Part shown: positions 7,258 to 14,233 of the stretch, piece after piece
Numbering within the stretch: position 1 is the first letter of the stretch
How the letters are laid out: each line of letters starts with the position of its first letter
From: a virus
Virus record (IMG/VR): IMGVR_UViG_3300034283_000343
Span: 1 to 34,323 of that record
DNA: 34,323 nucleotides
Direction: 5' to 3' (one strand)
Notes under the pieces: generated by a model
The model's input: only the letters and a program-made list of their open reading frames with translations
What the model was told of the DNA's origin: nothing
The model's database searches: none
Made by a program: the position numbers and the translations under genes

Positions 7258-8196
7258 TCAAAGGGAGTAGTGGACGCGGATAGGATATTTGTCTTGCTGG
7301 TTTTTAATTTCTTCATTTAATCGTTGATTAAACAAAGAATAAATTTGCTTAGTAATTGATTGAGATGAACCATACGGACGCTTGGAATCAACTTCATCTG
7401 CTTGTGGGCTAACCATTGATGCACGTGCTGGGTCAAGATTAGATAACAAACGATAGGTTGCGCCAAGAACAACTAAGTCTTTGCAAGACTCTGGTAGACC
7501 AGTCTGTGTTGTAAACACTTGAGTGTTAGATGCAGCAGTGCTGCCAAAAGGAACTGGGTCAGTAGAGTAGACAACTTGAATAGTTCTACCTGAAGTAATC
7601 ATGTCGTAGATAGATATAGTTTGCTCGCTGCTAAATGCACCTGAGTTGGCATTACCATCAAAGCGGTAATTACGAACAGGTATCCATTCTTTACTTGGAC
7701 CTATTGATTCATAAGCAACGGCAAGAATAGAACGAATGTTTAGACTATCACCAGTAGCAGGTAATCTAAAGGCTGTTGTAGCAATGTTAGATGTAATTGT
7801 AGTTTTATTGGCTGCAAAGATAGATGAACCAATGGCACTAATAGTGTCATTAATAGCACGCTTAATTACAAAGCGTGGAAAGGTAGGAGCAATAGTAACT
7901 TTAGTACCTGCTGTATGTGCAGCAATAGTAGTACCTAGATAACCGCGACCATAAGGAGCGATAGTTGCAGTGTTACCAACTCGGTCATAGTTATCTACCC
8001 AAAGTAGTTCTTCATTAATTTCAATAATACCCTTGCCTACGCTGTCAGTAGATGCAAGCGATAAGTTAATAGGTGCGGCAATAGTTGAAGCGGTTGCTGG
8101 AACGTCTGCTCTAATGTGAGTAGCACGGTCTTGCTGAAGTGTGTAACCTGAAAGGTTCATTGACACTTCATCAATCATGTCTAATAATGTAGTCAT
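7258..8196 (-). CDS. virion connector-like or tail-tube-associated structural protein
   Basis: 312 residues from the ATG at 8196, which overlaps the upstream stop (TAATG). A GTG two codons earlier is possible but less likely. The N terminus (MTTLLDMIDEVSMNLSGYT) is a helix typical of head-completion or neck proteins. It is followed by a beta-rich middle (GIIEINEELLWVDNYD, ATIAPYGRGYLGTT) and a helical C-terminal half (DLVVLGATYRLLSNLDPARA). Similar proteins occur between capsid and fibre genes in environmental phages. I infer a head-to-tail connector or tail hub, without motif-level proof. Confidence 0.65.
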   Translation of the reverse strand: MTTLLDMIDEVSMNLSGYTLQQDRATHIRADVPATASTIAAPINLSLASTDSVGKGIIEINEELLWVDNYDRVGNTATIAPYGRGYLGTTIAAHTAGTKVTIAPTFPRFVIKRAINDTISAIGSSIFAANKTTITSNIATTAFRLPATGDSLNIRSILAVAYESIGPSKEWIPVRNYRFDGNANSGAFSSEQTISIYDMITSGRTIQVVYSTDPVPFGSTAASNTQVFTTQTGLPESCKDLVVLGATYRLLSNLDPARASMVSPQADEVDSKRPYGSSQSITKQIYSLFNQRLNEEIKNQQDKYPIRVHYSL

Positions 8197-8453
8197 TACC
8201 ACTTAACCTTATCTGCCCAATATGCGGCACTCATCTTGCCTTTTGAAATGTTCTTTGCATGACGTGCTTTAAATGATGCTTGACGTGCTGTTGGCTTTCT
8301 GTCACCAACAACACCCTGTTGACCAAAGCGAATAGTCTTAACCTGAGTACCCTCTTTAGCCACAACTACGTGTGATTTCTTCGGATGGTTAGGTGTGCGC
8401 TTAGGCTTGTTAAAGCCTGACACTCCTGCTCGCTTTAGTCTTGGGTCGCTCAT
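8196..8453 (-). CDS. small basic conserved phage protein (DUF6321-like)
   Basis: An 85-residue, strongly basic protein (MSDPRLKRAGVSGFNKPKRT...). It has the pattern KSHVVVAKEG, TIRFGQQG and a C-terminal SFKARHAKNISKGKMSAAYW followed by ADKVKW. I recall this pattern as the small phage family DUF6321, which lies among virion genes and has no known function. Four bases separate it from the preceding 66-residue gene. Its charge suggests nucleic acid contact inside the capsid (inference). Confidence 0.75.
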   Translation of the reverse strand: MSDPRLKRAGVSGFNKPKRTPNHPKKSHVVVAKEGTQVKTIRFGQQGVVGDRKPTARQASFKARHAKNISKGKMSAAYWADKVKW

Positions 8454-8456
8454 TTA

Positions 8457-8657
8457 TTATTTAACCTTTTTCTTTGCTGCCGCTTTCTTTGCTGCTTCTA
8501 ATGCTGCACGTAAACGAGCATCGTATTGAGCAGGAGTTTCTTTTAATATAGTAGGCTTTGGTTTAGGCTTAGGAGTTGGTTTAACTTTCCCAATGTCTTT
8601 TAAGCCAACGCGTGAGCCATCAGGCATTACTACGTTGGGTCCTTTTTTCTTTATCAT
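8457..8657 (-). CDS. small Lys/Pro/Ala-rich basic protein
   Basis: 66 residues. The N terminus is MIKKKGPNVVMPDGSRVGLK, then a Lys-Pro repeat (KPTPKPKPKP), then a helical Ala/Lys tail ending AAAKKKVK. The frame is compact within the operon, starting 4 bases after the stop of the 56-residue gene. No family recognised. The composition resembles DNA-binding or capsid-internal basic peptides. Confidence 0.7.
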   Translation of the reverse strand: MIKKKGPNVVMPDGSRVGLKDIGKVKPTPKPKPKPTILKETPAQYDARLRAALEAAKKAAAKKKVK

Positions 8658-8661
8658 GCTA

Positions 8662-8832
8662 CTACTTCTTGCCCATCTTCTTAACTGCAGCCTTCTTCTT
8701 CATACCCTTTTTCATTTCCATCATCTTCTCAGACTTGGATTCCATCTTTTCACCAGTCTTGTAGGCTGCCTTCTTTGCTGCCTTCTTACCTGCTGCTGTG
8801 TATGGGAATGTCATTTTTCCTACCTTAGGCAT
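8662..8832 (-). CDS. 56-residue Lys/Met-rich basic protein
   Basis: It starts at ATG 8832-8830, overlapping the stop of the preceding gene (TAATG), and ends with TAG at 8664-8662. The product begins MPKVGKMTFPYTAAGKKAAK, a pattern (MPKVG-x-x-x-FPYT-x-x-G) I know from many short phage proteins, then continues as a Lys/Met-rich helix. Three short basic genes thus follow one another here. Function unknown; DNA or capsid contact is inferred from charge. Confidence 0.75.
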   Translation of the reverse strand: MPKVGKMTFPYTAAGKKAAKKAAYKTGEKMESKSEKMMEMKKGMKKKAAVKKMGKK

Positions 8833-9275
8833 TACAACCCTGCTTTCTTTACTTCGTTGATTACGTTGGCGGTTTTCTTATCTATGCTTTTTGCATTTGG
8901 ATCTTTCTCAGCATTGTATGCCCGACCCAAATTCTCTGATGCTTTCTCAGCAGCAAGTATTTTTTCCATTGTTGTTCCTGATGGTTGAATACCTTGCCTA
9001 CGTGCTTCTTTATATCTTGTCAACTCACCTTCCCATTTGCGCTTAGGCATTACTGCTCTGCCGTTAGCATCTCCTGTGTTGAGTTGTAATCCTTTTGCCT
9101 TACATCCAAAGCAATCTTCGTCACACATAGTGTGATCAATTGCAATATCATCTTCATCTTTAAACGGTACATCTGATACTGCGTCACATAAAACACATCC
9201 CCATGTCTTCGCAATGAAGTCATGGTTCTCATCAAATCCCCAGTCAAGTACTTTACTAATATGACTACAGTTCAT
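8832..9275 (-). CDS. conserved phage protein with putative zinc site
   Basis: 147 residues. The N-terminal 60 residues carry Cys27-x2-Cys30, His48, Cys51, Cys55 and Cys58, a probable zinc-binding cluster. The C-terminal half is basic and helical (PKRKWEGELTRYKEARRQG). It sits between the 89-residue gene and the basic-peptide trio, and overlaps the latter by one base. The family is not named here. Its place shortly after the capsid gene suggests a head-related role. Confidence 0.75.
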   Translation of the reverse strand: MNCSHISKVLDWGFDENHDFIAKTWGCVLCDAVSDVPFKDEDDIAIDHTMCDEDCFGCKAKGLQLNTGDANGRAVMPKRKWEGELTRYKEARRQGIQPSGTTMEKILAAEKASENLGRAYNAEKDPNAKSIDKKTANVINEVKKAGL

Positions 9276-9282
9276 TTTGTCC

Positions 9283-9552
9283 CTAGTTTGCTGTAAAGTT
9301 TGCTTCCGTTACACCTACGCCACCAGCAATTAATGCTGCCTTAGTAGTTTCATCAACTATATGTTTGTTGCCACCCAGATAAACTTCTTGATTATTTCTT
9401 AAGTCTTCATCTGTTAAGTAGCGAACTTGTCTGTATGTGCCAGCATCTTTAATAATACTGATGCCACGATCTAATTTATAAAACTGAAATAAGCGGTGTC
9501 CACCCGCTGGACCTTCTCTAACTGTTGGCGGTTCAAAAATATATGTACTCAT
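9283..9552 (-). CDS. conserved small protein downstream of the capsid gene
   Basis: 89 residues (MSTYIFEPPTVREGPAGGHR...). Predicted strands alternate with a short helix (DETTKAALIAGG). Ribosome binding site AGGAC precedes the ATG. It is the first gene after the hairpin behind the capsid gene, a usual location for head-completion or decoration proteins, but no motif confirms that. Confidence 0.7.
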   Translation of the reverse strand: MSTYIFEPPTVREGPAGGHRLFQFYKLDRGISIIKDAGTYRQVRYLTDEDLRNNQEVYLGGNKHIVDETTKAALIAGGVGVTEANFTAN

Positions 9553-9570
9553 TTTGTCCTATCTTTAGAG

Positions 9571-9596
9571 AGGGACAGGGCTTTCGCCCTGCCCCT
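9571..9596 (-). terminator. stem-loop behind the major capsid gene
   Basis: On the minus strand AGGGGCAGGGC and GCCCTGTCCCT pair over 11 positions, one of them a G-U, around a GAAA tetraloop. It lies 8 bases after the capsid stop codon. There is no clear U tract, so it may act as a partial terminator or as an mRNA-stabilising 3' structure that raises capsid expression over the downstream genes. Confidence 0.7.
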
Positions 9597-9604
9597 CATT
9601 ACTA

Positions 9605-10798
9605 CTAAAGAGCAGCGATTGATGAACCAGTTTCGATTCGATACAATGCTTCTTCACGGTAGCGAGCGAAGCCAAGTACGCCGTACCAACCCATTGGGCG
9701 GTGACGCATCAACTTGTCAACTACTGGTCCGATAACTGTGTGTGGCTCTTCAGCAACGGCTTGTGCCATTGCCTGTGCACCACAGATAATTGTGTTGTAA
9801 ACACGTGTTACTGGTGTTACTGTAAGAGTGTTAGTTCCGACAGTTCCTGAGTTAGCAACATCTACTGTAAGTGTAGTGTTTGTTGCGCCAACAGAAATTG
9901 CTGTGATCTTTGCAGATGAACCAACGTTAGTACCAGAGATTTTATCTCCAACTTCAGCGCGACCGCCGAAAGCACCATTTGCTACAACGATAGTAAACGC
10001 ACCTGAAACACCGCTTACTGCTGGTGCAGTTGCTAGTGCTGTCTGATCTGCACCAGTCTTAGCGTTGTACATACGTGCTGATTCAACATAGTATGCGCCT
10101 TCGTAGTTACCGATTTCTCCTGCCCAGATACGGTCTTGTGAAGAACCATATTGGTTAGGTAGCAACCAGCCCTGTCCTGAAGAGGACTCGGCACGTAGGT
10201 CGTGTGATACTTCTGGGTGAATACCAGCCCAGTAGAGTGAACCCTTACGTCCAATAGCCTTATTGGAACGCAACTTAGCAACAGCCTTACGGATGTCTGC
10301 TGAATCAATTGTTGATGCTGCAGCAACTGTTCCTGTTGATGTTGCTGAACCACCAAAAATCTTATTGGTTCCGCCGCGCAATGTTTCCATTGCTACGGTG
10401 TCAATAGAATCTGCTAGGTTGAACGCAATAATGTTTGCGATTGCTGGGTCTACATCAGCAAGGCTGAATAGTTCCAGTGCGCGTGTTACCAATACAGAGT
10501 TTCCGTACTCGTTAAGAGTAATAGAAATGTTTGTTGGTGTTGATAGTGCTACAGCATCTGGGTCAACTGCCTCTGATAATGGTGTAGTGTTTTGAGCCAA
10601 GTCAACGTACTTCTGTAGAACTACGGTTGAACCTGGGATTGATTGACGGGCAGGTGTCTTATCTGCGACTGAACGGATTAGCGGTTCTGAACGAAGAGCA
10701 AACTCCAGCAAACGATCATACGCTTGCTGAACTAGACCTGCACCACCTGAAGTACCTCCAAGAGTGCTGGAGCCTGTACCTGTGTATGCATTAGCCAT
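9605..10798 (-). CDS. major capsid protein, probably N4-gp56 type HK97 fold
   Basis: 397 residues. After a Gly/Ser/Thr N terminus come helix AYDRLLEFALRSEPLIRSVADK and the stretch ITLNEYGNSVLVTRALELFS followed by NLADSIDTVAMETLRGG, which is typical of N4-gp56-like capsid proteins. Residues about 170-240 (AVAKLRSNKA, YWAGIHPEVSHDLRAE, IGNYEGAYYVES) match the P domain. Residues about 250-332 are a Gly/Thr/Val-rich insertion resembling an Ig-like surface domain. The C terminus VLGFARYREEALYRIETGSS completes the fold. It follows the scaffold gene and has the strongest Shine-Dalgarno in the window, as expected for the most abundant virion protein. Confidence 0.9.
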   Translation of the reverse strand: MANAYTGTGSSTLGGTSGGAGLVQQAYDRLLEFALRSEPLIRSVADKTPARQSIPGSTVVLQKYVDLAQNTTPLSEAVDPDAVALSTPTNISITLNEYGNSVLVTRALELFSLADVDPAIANIIAFNLADSIDTVAMETLRGGTNKIFGGSATSTGTVAAASTIDSADIRKAVAKLRSNKAIGRKGSLYWAGIHPEVSHDLRAESSSGQGWLLPNQYGSSQDRIWAGEIGNYEGAYYVESARMYNAKTGADQTALATAPAVSGVSGAFTIVVANGAFGGRAEVGDKISGTNVGSSAKITAISVGATNTTLTVDVANSGTVGTNTLTVTPVTRVYNTIICGAQAMAQAVAEEPHTVIGPVVDKLMRHRPMGWYGVLGFARYREEALYRIETGSSIAAL

Positions 10799-10801
10799 GT
10801 T

Positions 10802-10816
10802 TCACCTCCAAGGTGA
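10802..10816 (-). promoter_or_regulatory. strong Shine-Dalgarno of the capsid gene within a small hairpin
   Basis: On the minus strand TCACC-TTGGA-GGTGA forms a 5-bp hairpin whose 3' half contains GGAGGTGA. This is a near-perfect match to the 16S anti-SD, 3 bases before the capsid ATG context AAACATG. The hairpin could tune access of ribosomes. Confidence 0.6.
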
Positions 10817-10839
10817 GTTGTGAAATTACTATGTATTTA

Positions 10840-11319
10840 TTATTGTTGTGAGCCGTAGATCATGTTAAGAATTTCTTCTGCGGAGTCCGCATTAGCAATT
10901 TTCATTGACATGTCTTCTGCTCGGTCAGGGGTCATACCAAGTTGAGTAACCATGTCCTGCTGCCGTAAGGCTGCTCGGTTTAGTTCTTTCTCTTGATTTG
11001 CCTCAGGTTGCGTTAATCCGAACAAGTCGCCATTATCTTCAAGCCAGTTATTAACTGACTCTTCGGTAATTTCTTCCAAGTCTTTTAAGATTAAACGTTG
11101 TGCCTTTGGATTGACACCCTTTTTTTCTAGGACCTCTTTGACTGTACGCTCACGCTGCGACTTGGATAGTCCCTCAAGTTGCTCAGTGAGTTCCTTAATA
11201 CGCTTTTCATCGTTGCGCTTGGCTTTACGTAACTTTTTAAGTAAGTCACTTCCGTCCATCTGCACTTCGCTTTCGGTATCTAGGTCGTCTTCGTCTTCAT
11301 CCCAGTAGTTGTTGCTCAT
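10840..11319 (-). CDS. capsid scaffolding protein
   Basis: 159 residues from ATG 11319. A longer TTG-initiated reading at 11352 exists, but the ATG gives the acidic N terminus MSNNYWDEDEDDLDTESE usual for scaffolds. Residues about 25-60 are a charged coiled coil (LLKKLRKAKRNDEKRIKELT). The C-terminal part (QDMVTQLGMTPDRAEDMSMK) is helical. Position immediately before the capsid gene, acidity and helicity together identify it. A purine-rich AGAAGGGTGGG lies upstream of the chosen start. Confidence 0.8.
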   Translation of the reverse strand: MSNNYWDEDEDDLDTESEVQMDGSDLLKKLRKAKRNDEKRIKELTEQLEGLSKSQRERTVKEVLEKKGVNPKAQRLILKDLEEITEESVNNWLEDNGDLFGLTQPEANQEKELNRAALRQQDMVTQLGMTPDRAEDMSMKIANADSAEEILNMIYGSQQ

Positions 11320-11438
11320 AGCAACCCACCCTTCTATTCGTTTGAATCGCAAGCCTCAGGTTCCAATCGGGGAATTGGTCTGGATCTCACTGCCAGTCTT
11401 CTACGCTATGTGGGCTGGTAGGTCACATAGGATTCTAT
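11320..11438 (-). promoter_or_regulatory. 119-bp leader before the scaffold-capsid genes with a 7-bp hairpin
   Basis: This is the longest gap inside the virion operon. It holds a perfect 7-bp stem (CTATGTG at 11406-11412 with CACATAG at 11424-11430, 11-nt loop). On the minus strand TATAAAT overlaps the end of the preceding gene and could be a -10 element; no convincing -35 is visible. Its position would suit an internal promoter or processing site that boosts scaffold and capsid expression. Confidence 0.4.
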
Positions 11439-13040
11439 TTATATCTGTCCTGTTGTATTGCTCTTATAAGCACCTTGAGCATTACCTGCAGAGGCACTAA
11501 ACGAACCACGTTCTAAAGATTCTAAACGCTTACGCTTTAATCTTGCATCTTCATTCTGCTTTAAGAACTCTGCTTCACCACTTGCTTGATCATATTTAAT
11601 ACCAGCCTCATCATAAATGTTGCCGAGTTTTTGTGTGGTAGGTAGAACTTCTTTAATCTCAGAGTAACCTTTAACTGCAGCAGCCTTGTCAATGCCAAAC
11701 TTAGCAAGATCAATTGCTGATGTGATATTTGTTTCAAGACCCTGAGCAAGAGCAGCAGTGCCAATTTCAGCAGAAGTAACTTTCTCTTTCAATCTATCAA
11801 GAGTGTCTTTAGGTGCTAAGAAGTATGAAACCAAATCTGAATCTGTAAGATTAGGATAGAATTGTTTAAATAATCCTTTAGTCATTGGGTCTGCATTTAG
11901 AACACGTTCAGTTGCTAGTTCAATGCGGCTTTTAAATTCTGGTCCAGCAAGATCATTACCCATATACTTAGCAAACATTGCTTCATTTTTTGTACGATCT
12001 GTACTAAGCATGCTACCCAAACCATATGCACGCAAAGTATTTGCGTATGAATCTTCTAGTTCAAGATAGTCTGCTTCAGACATAACATTAAGTCCTGCTG
12101 CTAAACGTAAAGTGTTGCCTTGAAAACGTATATTGTATTCATCTGATTTTTTAAGAAGCAGTACAGTTTCGTTTGGACCCTTGCCAGCCCTCATGTATTC
12201 TGTAATTTTTTCAGAAAGTGAACCTAAGTTGTATGATTCAAACAAACCTTTTAGTTGCTCGAACGCATCCATGCGTGCTAGTTCTGCATCACTTACGCCA
12301 GTTAACTCTAATGGGTTATCATCAGGGTTAAGGTCAACTATCTGTTTAGTTGTGGCATCTTTTTTATTGCCACCTTCATAATTAAAACCATTATAAGAAC
12401 CAGTATAAGGTTGCCCATCAAGCAAAAGAATGCCAGTCTTAGGGTCAAATGTATACTTGCCTTCTGGCTCTACTGCAAGATTACTTGCTACGTTTGTACC
12501 TTGTTCACCAATGCCACTAATAGCGGCTCTTTCTTCAGGTGTTAGACTAGCAAATTCAACATTAGTAATATCTGTGCGATCACCGTCAGCATCTATTGCA
12601 TAGGACGAAGAGTCCATACCTGCTGCTTCAGCAACTGATGCAGCAAAGTTATCTTGCGTAGTACTAGGTGTAAATCCAGCAGCAGCATTTGCTGCTTTTG
12701 TTGCAGCAAGACTTGCTTCTGCTTCTGCTTTTGATTTCTGAGTTGCTGCAACTTCGGCTTCTGCTTCTGCTTGTAATTTTCTAGCAGCAATAACAGCAGC
12801 GTCAGAATCAATTCTTGCTTTTTTAGCAGCATCGTCTGCGGCTGCTTTATCAGCAACTACTTTATTTGCAGCAGCAATTGCTGCATCTAGTTCTGCTTTT
12901 GCTTGTATAGCAGCGGCTTGATCGCGCTTAGCATCTGGGCTATTACCACGATTGCCAGCGGCTGCAGCGGCAGCCCTGTCGTATTTAACTTGCGCTTCTT
13001 GAACTGCAAACTTGGCAGTTGTTTCTTGATCTCTTGCCAT
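11439..13040 (-). CDS. large coiled-coil internal virion protein (candidate ejection protein)
   Basis: 533 residues. The first 120 residues are an Ala/Lys/Glu-rich coiled coil (QAKAELDAAIAAANKVVADK, then AARKLQAEAEAEVAATQKSK). A middle segment (GKYTFDPKTGILLLDGQPYT) looks beta-rich. The rest is mostly helical, with a charged C terminus (EDARLKRKRLESLERGSFSA). No enzyme motif is seen. Its start overlaps the stop of the 397-residue gene (TGATG). By size, composition and neighbours I infer an internal or ejected virion protein; a tail role is possible. Confidence 0.6.
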   Translation of the reverse strand: MARDQETTAKFAVQEAQVKYDRAAAAAAGNRGNSPDAKRDQAAAIQAKAELDAAIAAANKVVADKAAADDAAKKARIDSDAAVIAARKLQAEAEAEVAATQKSKAEAEASLAATKAANAAAGFTPSTTQDNFAASVAEAAGMDSSSYAIDADGDRTDITNVEFASLTPEERAAISGIGEQGTNVASNLAVEPEGKYTFDPKTGILLLDGQPYTGSYNGFNYEGGNKKDATTKQIVDLNPDDNPLELTGVSDAELARMDAFEQLKGLFESYNLGSLSEKITEYMRAGKGPNETVLLLKKSDEYNIRFQGNTLRLAAGLNVMSEADYLELEDSYANTLRAYGLGSMLSTDRTKNEAMFAKYMGNDLAGPEFKSRIELATERVLNADPMTKGLFKQFYPNLTDSDLVSYFLAPKDTLDRLKEKVTSAEIGTAALAQGLETNITSAIDLAKFGIDKAAAVKGYSEIKEVLPTTQKLGNIYDEAGIKYDQASGEAEFLKQNEDARLKRKRLESLERGSFSASAGNAQGAYKSNTTGQI

Positions 13041-14233
13041 CAGGTCATTAATCCAAACGCTTTGAGGACGGTGCTTGCATAGTTAGCAGCAGTTTCATGT
13101 GCTGCTTTAGTCTTGCCGTAACGTGGGTCTTGATACATTTTCTTTTGGAAATCACCAAGGCTCATAAGACTTGGACCACTAATAGCCTCAAAGATATCTG
13201 CATCTTCTGATGGGTCTTTAATATTTAACTGTGGCAGTTCGAGAATCCTGCTCTTGTATTCAGCATAAGTATCAATAACATCTTTAACTGTTCCACCTGC
13301 TTGGATGTGGCTAGTCAACGGCTTAAACAATAGTGCTGCTTGTTGTTTAATCTTTTCTTTTTCAGCAGCCAGACCATCTGGAGTAAGCATGTTCTGTGCT
13401 GCGGTTAAGTAGTAACCGCTGCTCTTAGGTAATCCCATTGCTGCTGCATATACTTGCAGATCGTTAATATTCTGAGCAGCCTTGCTACCTGTAGCAAGCA
13501 GTTGATCAATATTCGCAGCACCAATAAGCGGCTTAACAATATCTGCTGCTGTGAGCAGACGCTCAGCATCGCCTAGTCTGCCACCAACTACAACCTGATC
13601 AACAATCTTACCTGTTGCATCAGTAACCGTAGTTACCTTTTGCTTAGAAGTGGTTTCTTGTTTATTGATCTTATCGTAAAAGGCTTGCTTCTCTTGATCG
13701 GTTGCACCACGACCAATTATTTCTTTAAGGTACTCATCAATCTCTACATCTGTTTCAGCCTTGGTTGACAGTACTGTAGTAGTATCTTTTTCAGTACCAG
13801 CCTTAGACTTATCAGCAGTGCTACCACCAGCATTGTAACCAGCAAGAAACGTATTGAAAGGAACAAAGTCTTTCTTATTATTGAACGCATAATTCTGTAC
13901 GTTTTGAATACCTTGAACACTAATAGCATTATCTAAACCAGCAACATAATCATTGTTATTATAGTCTTCTTGAGTAATGAAGTTAGACTTAAGCAAGGCT
14001 TTCTTTAGGGCTTCAATGCCACCATACTTTGCTTTGTACTCACTAATAAACGCTTGACGCGCATCTGCTAAAGCATTATAGATTCTATACTTAACATTTT
14101 TACCGCTACCAGTAACAAATACATATACTTCGCCAGTAGCATCTGCTACATACTTGCGACCATATGCGCTAACAATTCTATACTTAGCATCTTTACCTAG
14201 AAAGTCTGCATCACTTGCAGTTGTATCTGCCAT
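13040..14233 (-). CDS. unrecognised virion protein between the giant protein and the coiled-coil protein
   Basis: 397 residues. The N terminus holds short Tyr-rich repeats (KYRIVSAYGRKYVADATGEVY, later NVKYRIYNALADARQAF). Helical segments follow (IDEYLKEIIGRGATDQEKQA; AADIVKPLIGAANIDQLLA). It ends ETAANYASTVLKAFGLMT. Its ribosome binding site AGGAGG is formed by the Arg-Arg codons at the very end of the 1706-residue gene. No catalytic motif is visible. Likely part of the same internal protein complex as its two neighbours. Confidence 0.6.
   Translation of the reverse strand: MADTTASDADFLGKDAKYRIVSAYGRKYVADATGEVYVFVTGSGKNVKYRIYNALADARQAFISEYKAKYGGIEALKKALLKSNFITQEDYNNNDYVAGLDNAISVQGIQNVQNYAFNNKKDFVPFNTFLAGYNAGGSTADKSKAGTEKDTTTVLSTKAETDVEIDEYLKEIIGRGATDQEKQAFYDKINKQETTSKQKVTTVTDATGKIVDQVVVGGRLGDAERLLTAADIVKPLIGAANIDQLLATGSKAAQNINDLQVYAAAMGLPKSSGYYLTAAQNMLTPDGLAAEKEKIKQQAALLFKPLTSHIQAGGTVKDVIDTYAEYKSRILELPQLNIKDPSEDADIFEAISGPSLMSLGDFQKKMYQDPRYGKTKAAHETAANYASTVLKAFGLMT

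Noticed and set aside
10840-11352. Longer scaffold start at 11352
   Set aside because: It would need a TTG start and adds a basic, Trp-containing segment unlike scaffold proteins; the ATG at 11319 gives the usual acidic N terminus.
11320-11438. tRNA-like gene in the scaffold leader, suggested by a 7-bp stem and a GATTCAAAC segment
   Set aside because: No cloverleaf with anticodon stem and matching acceptor stem can be drawn.
11309-11500. 63-codon plus-strand frame over the scaffold leader
   Set aside because: It lies antisense to the virion operon, has no ribosome binding site of note, and has random-looking composition.
12593-12856. Gln/Leu-rich 87-codon frame on the minus strand
   Set aside because: It is a shifted reading of the Ala-rich coiled coil of the 533-residue gene; GCA/GCT repeats give CAG and TGC runs in other frames.
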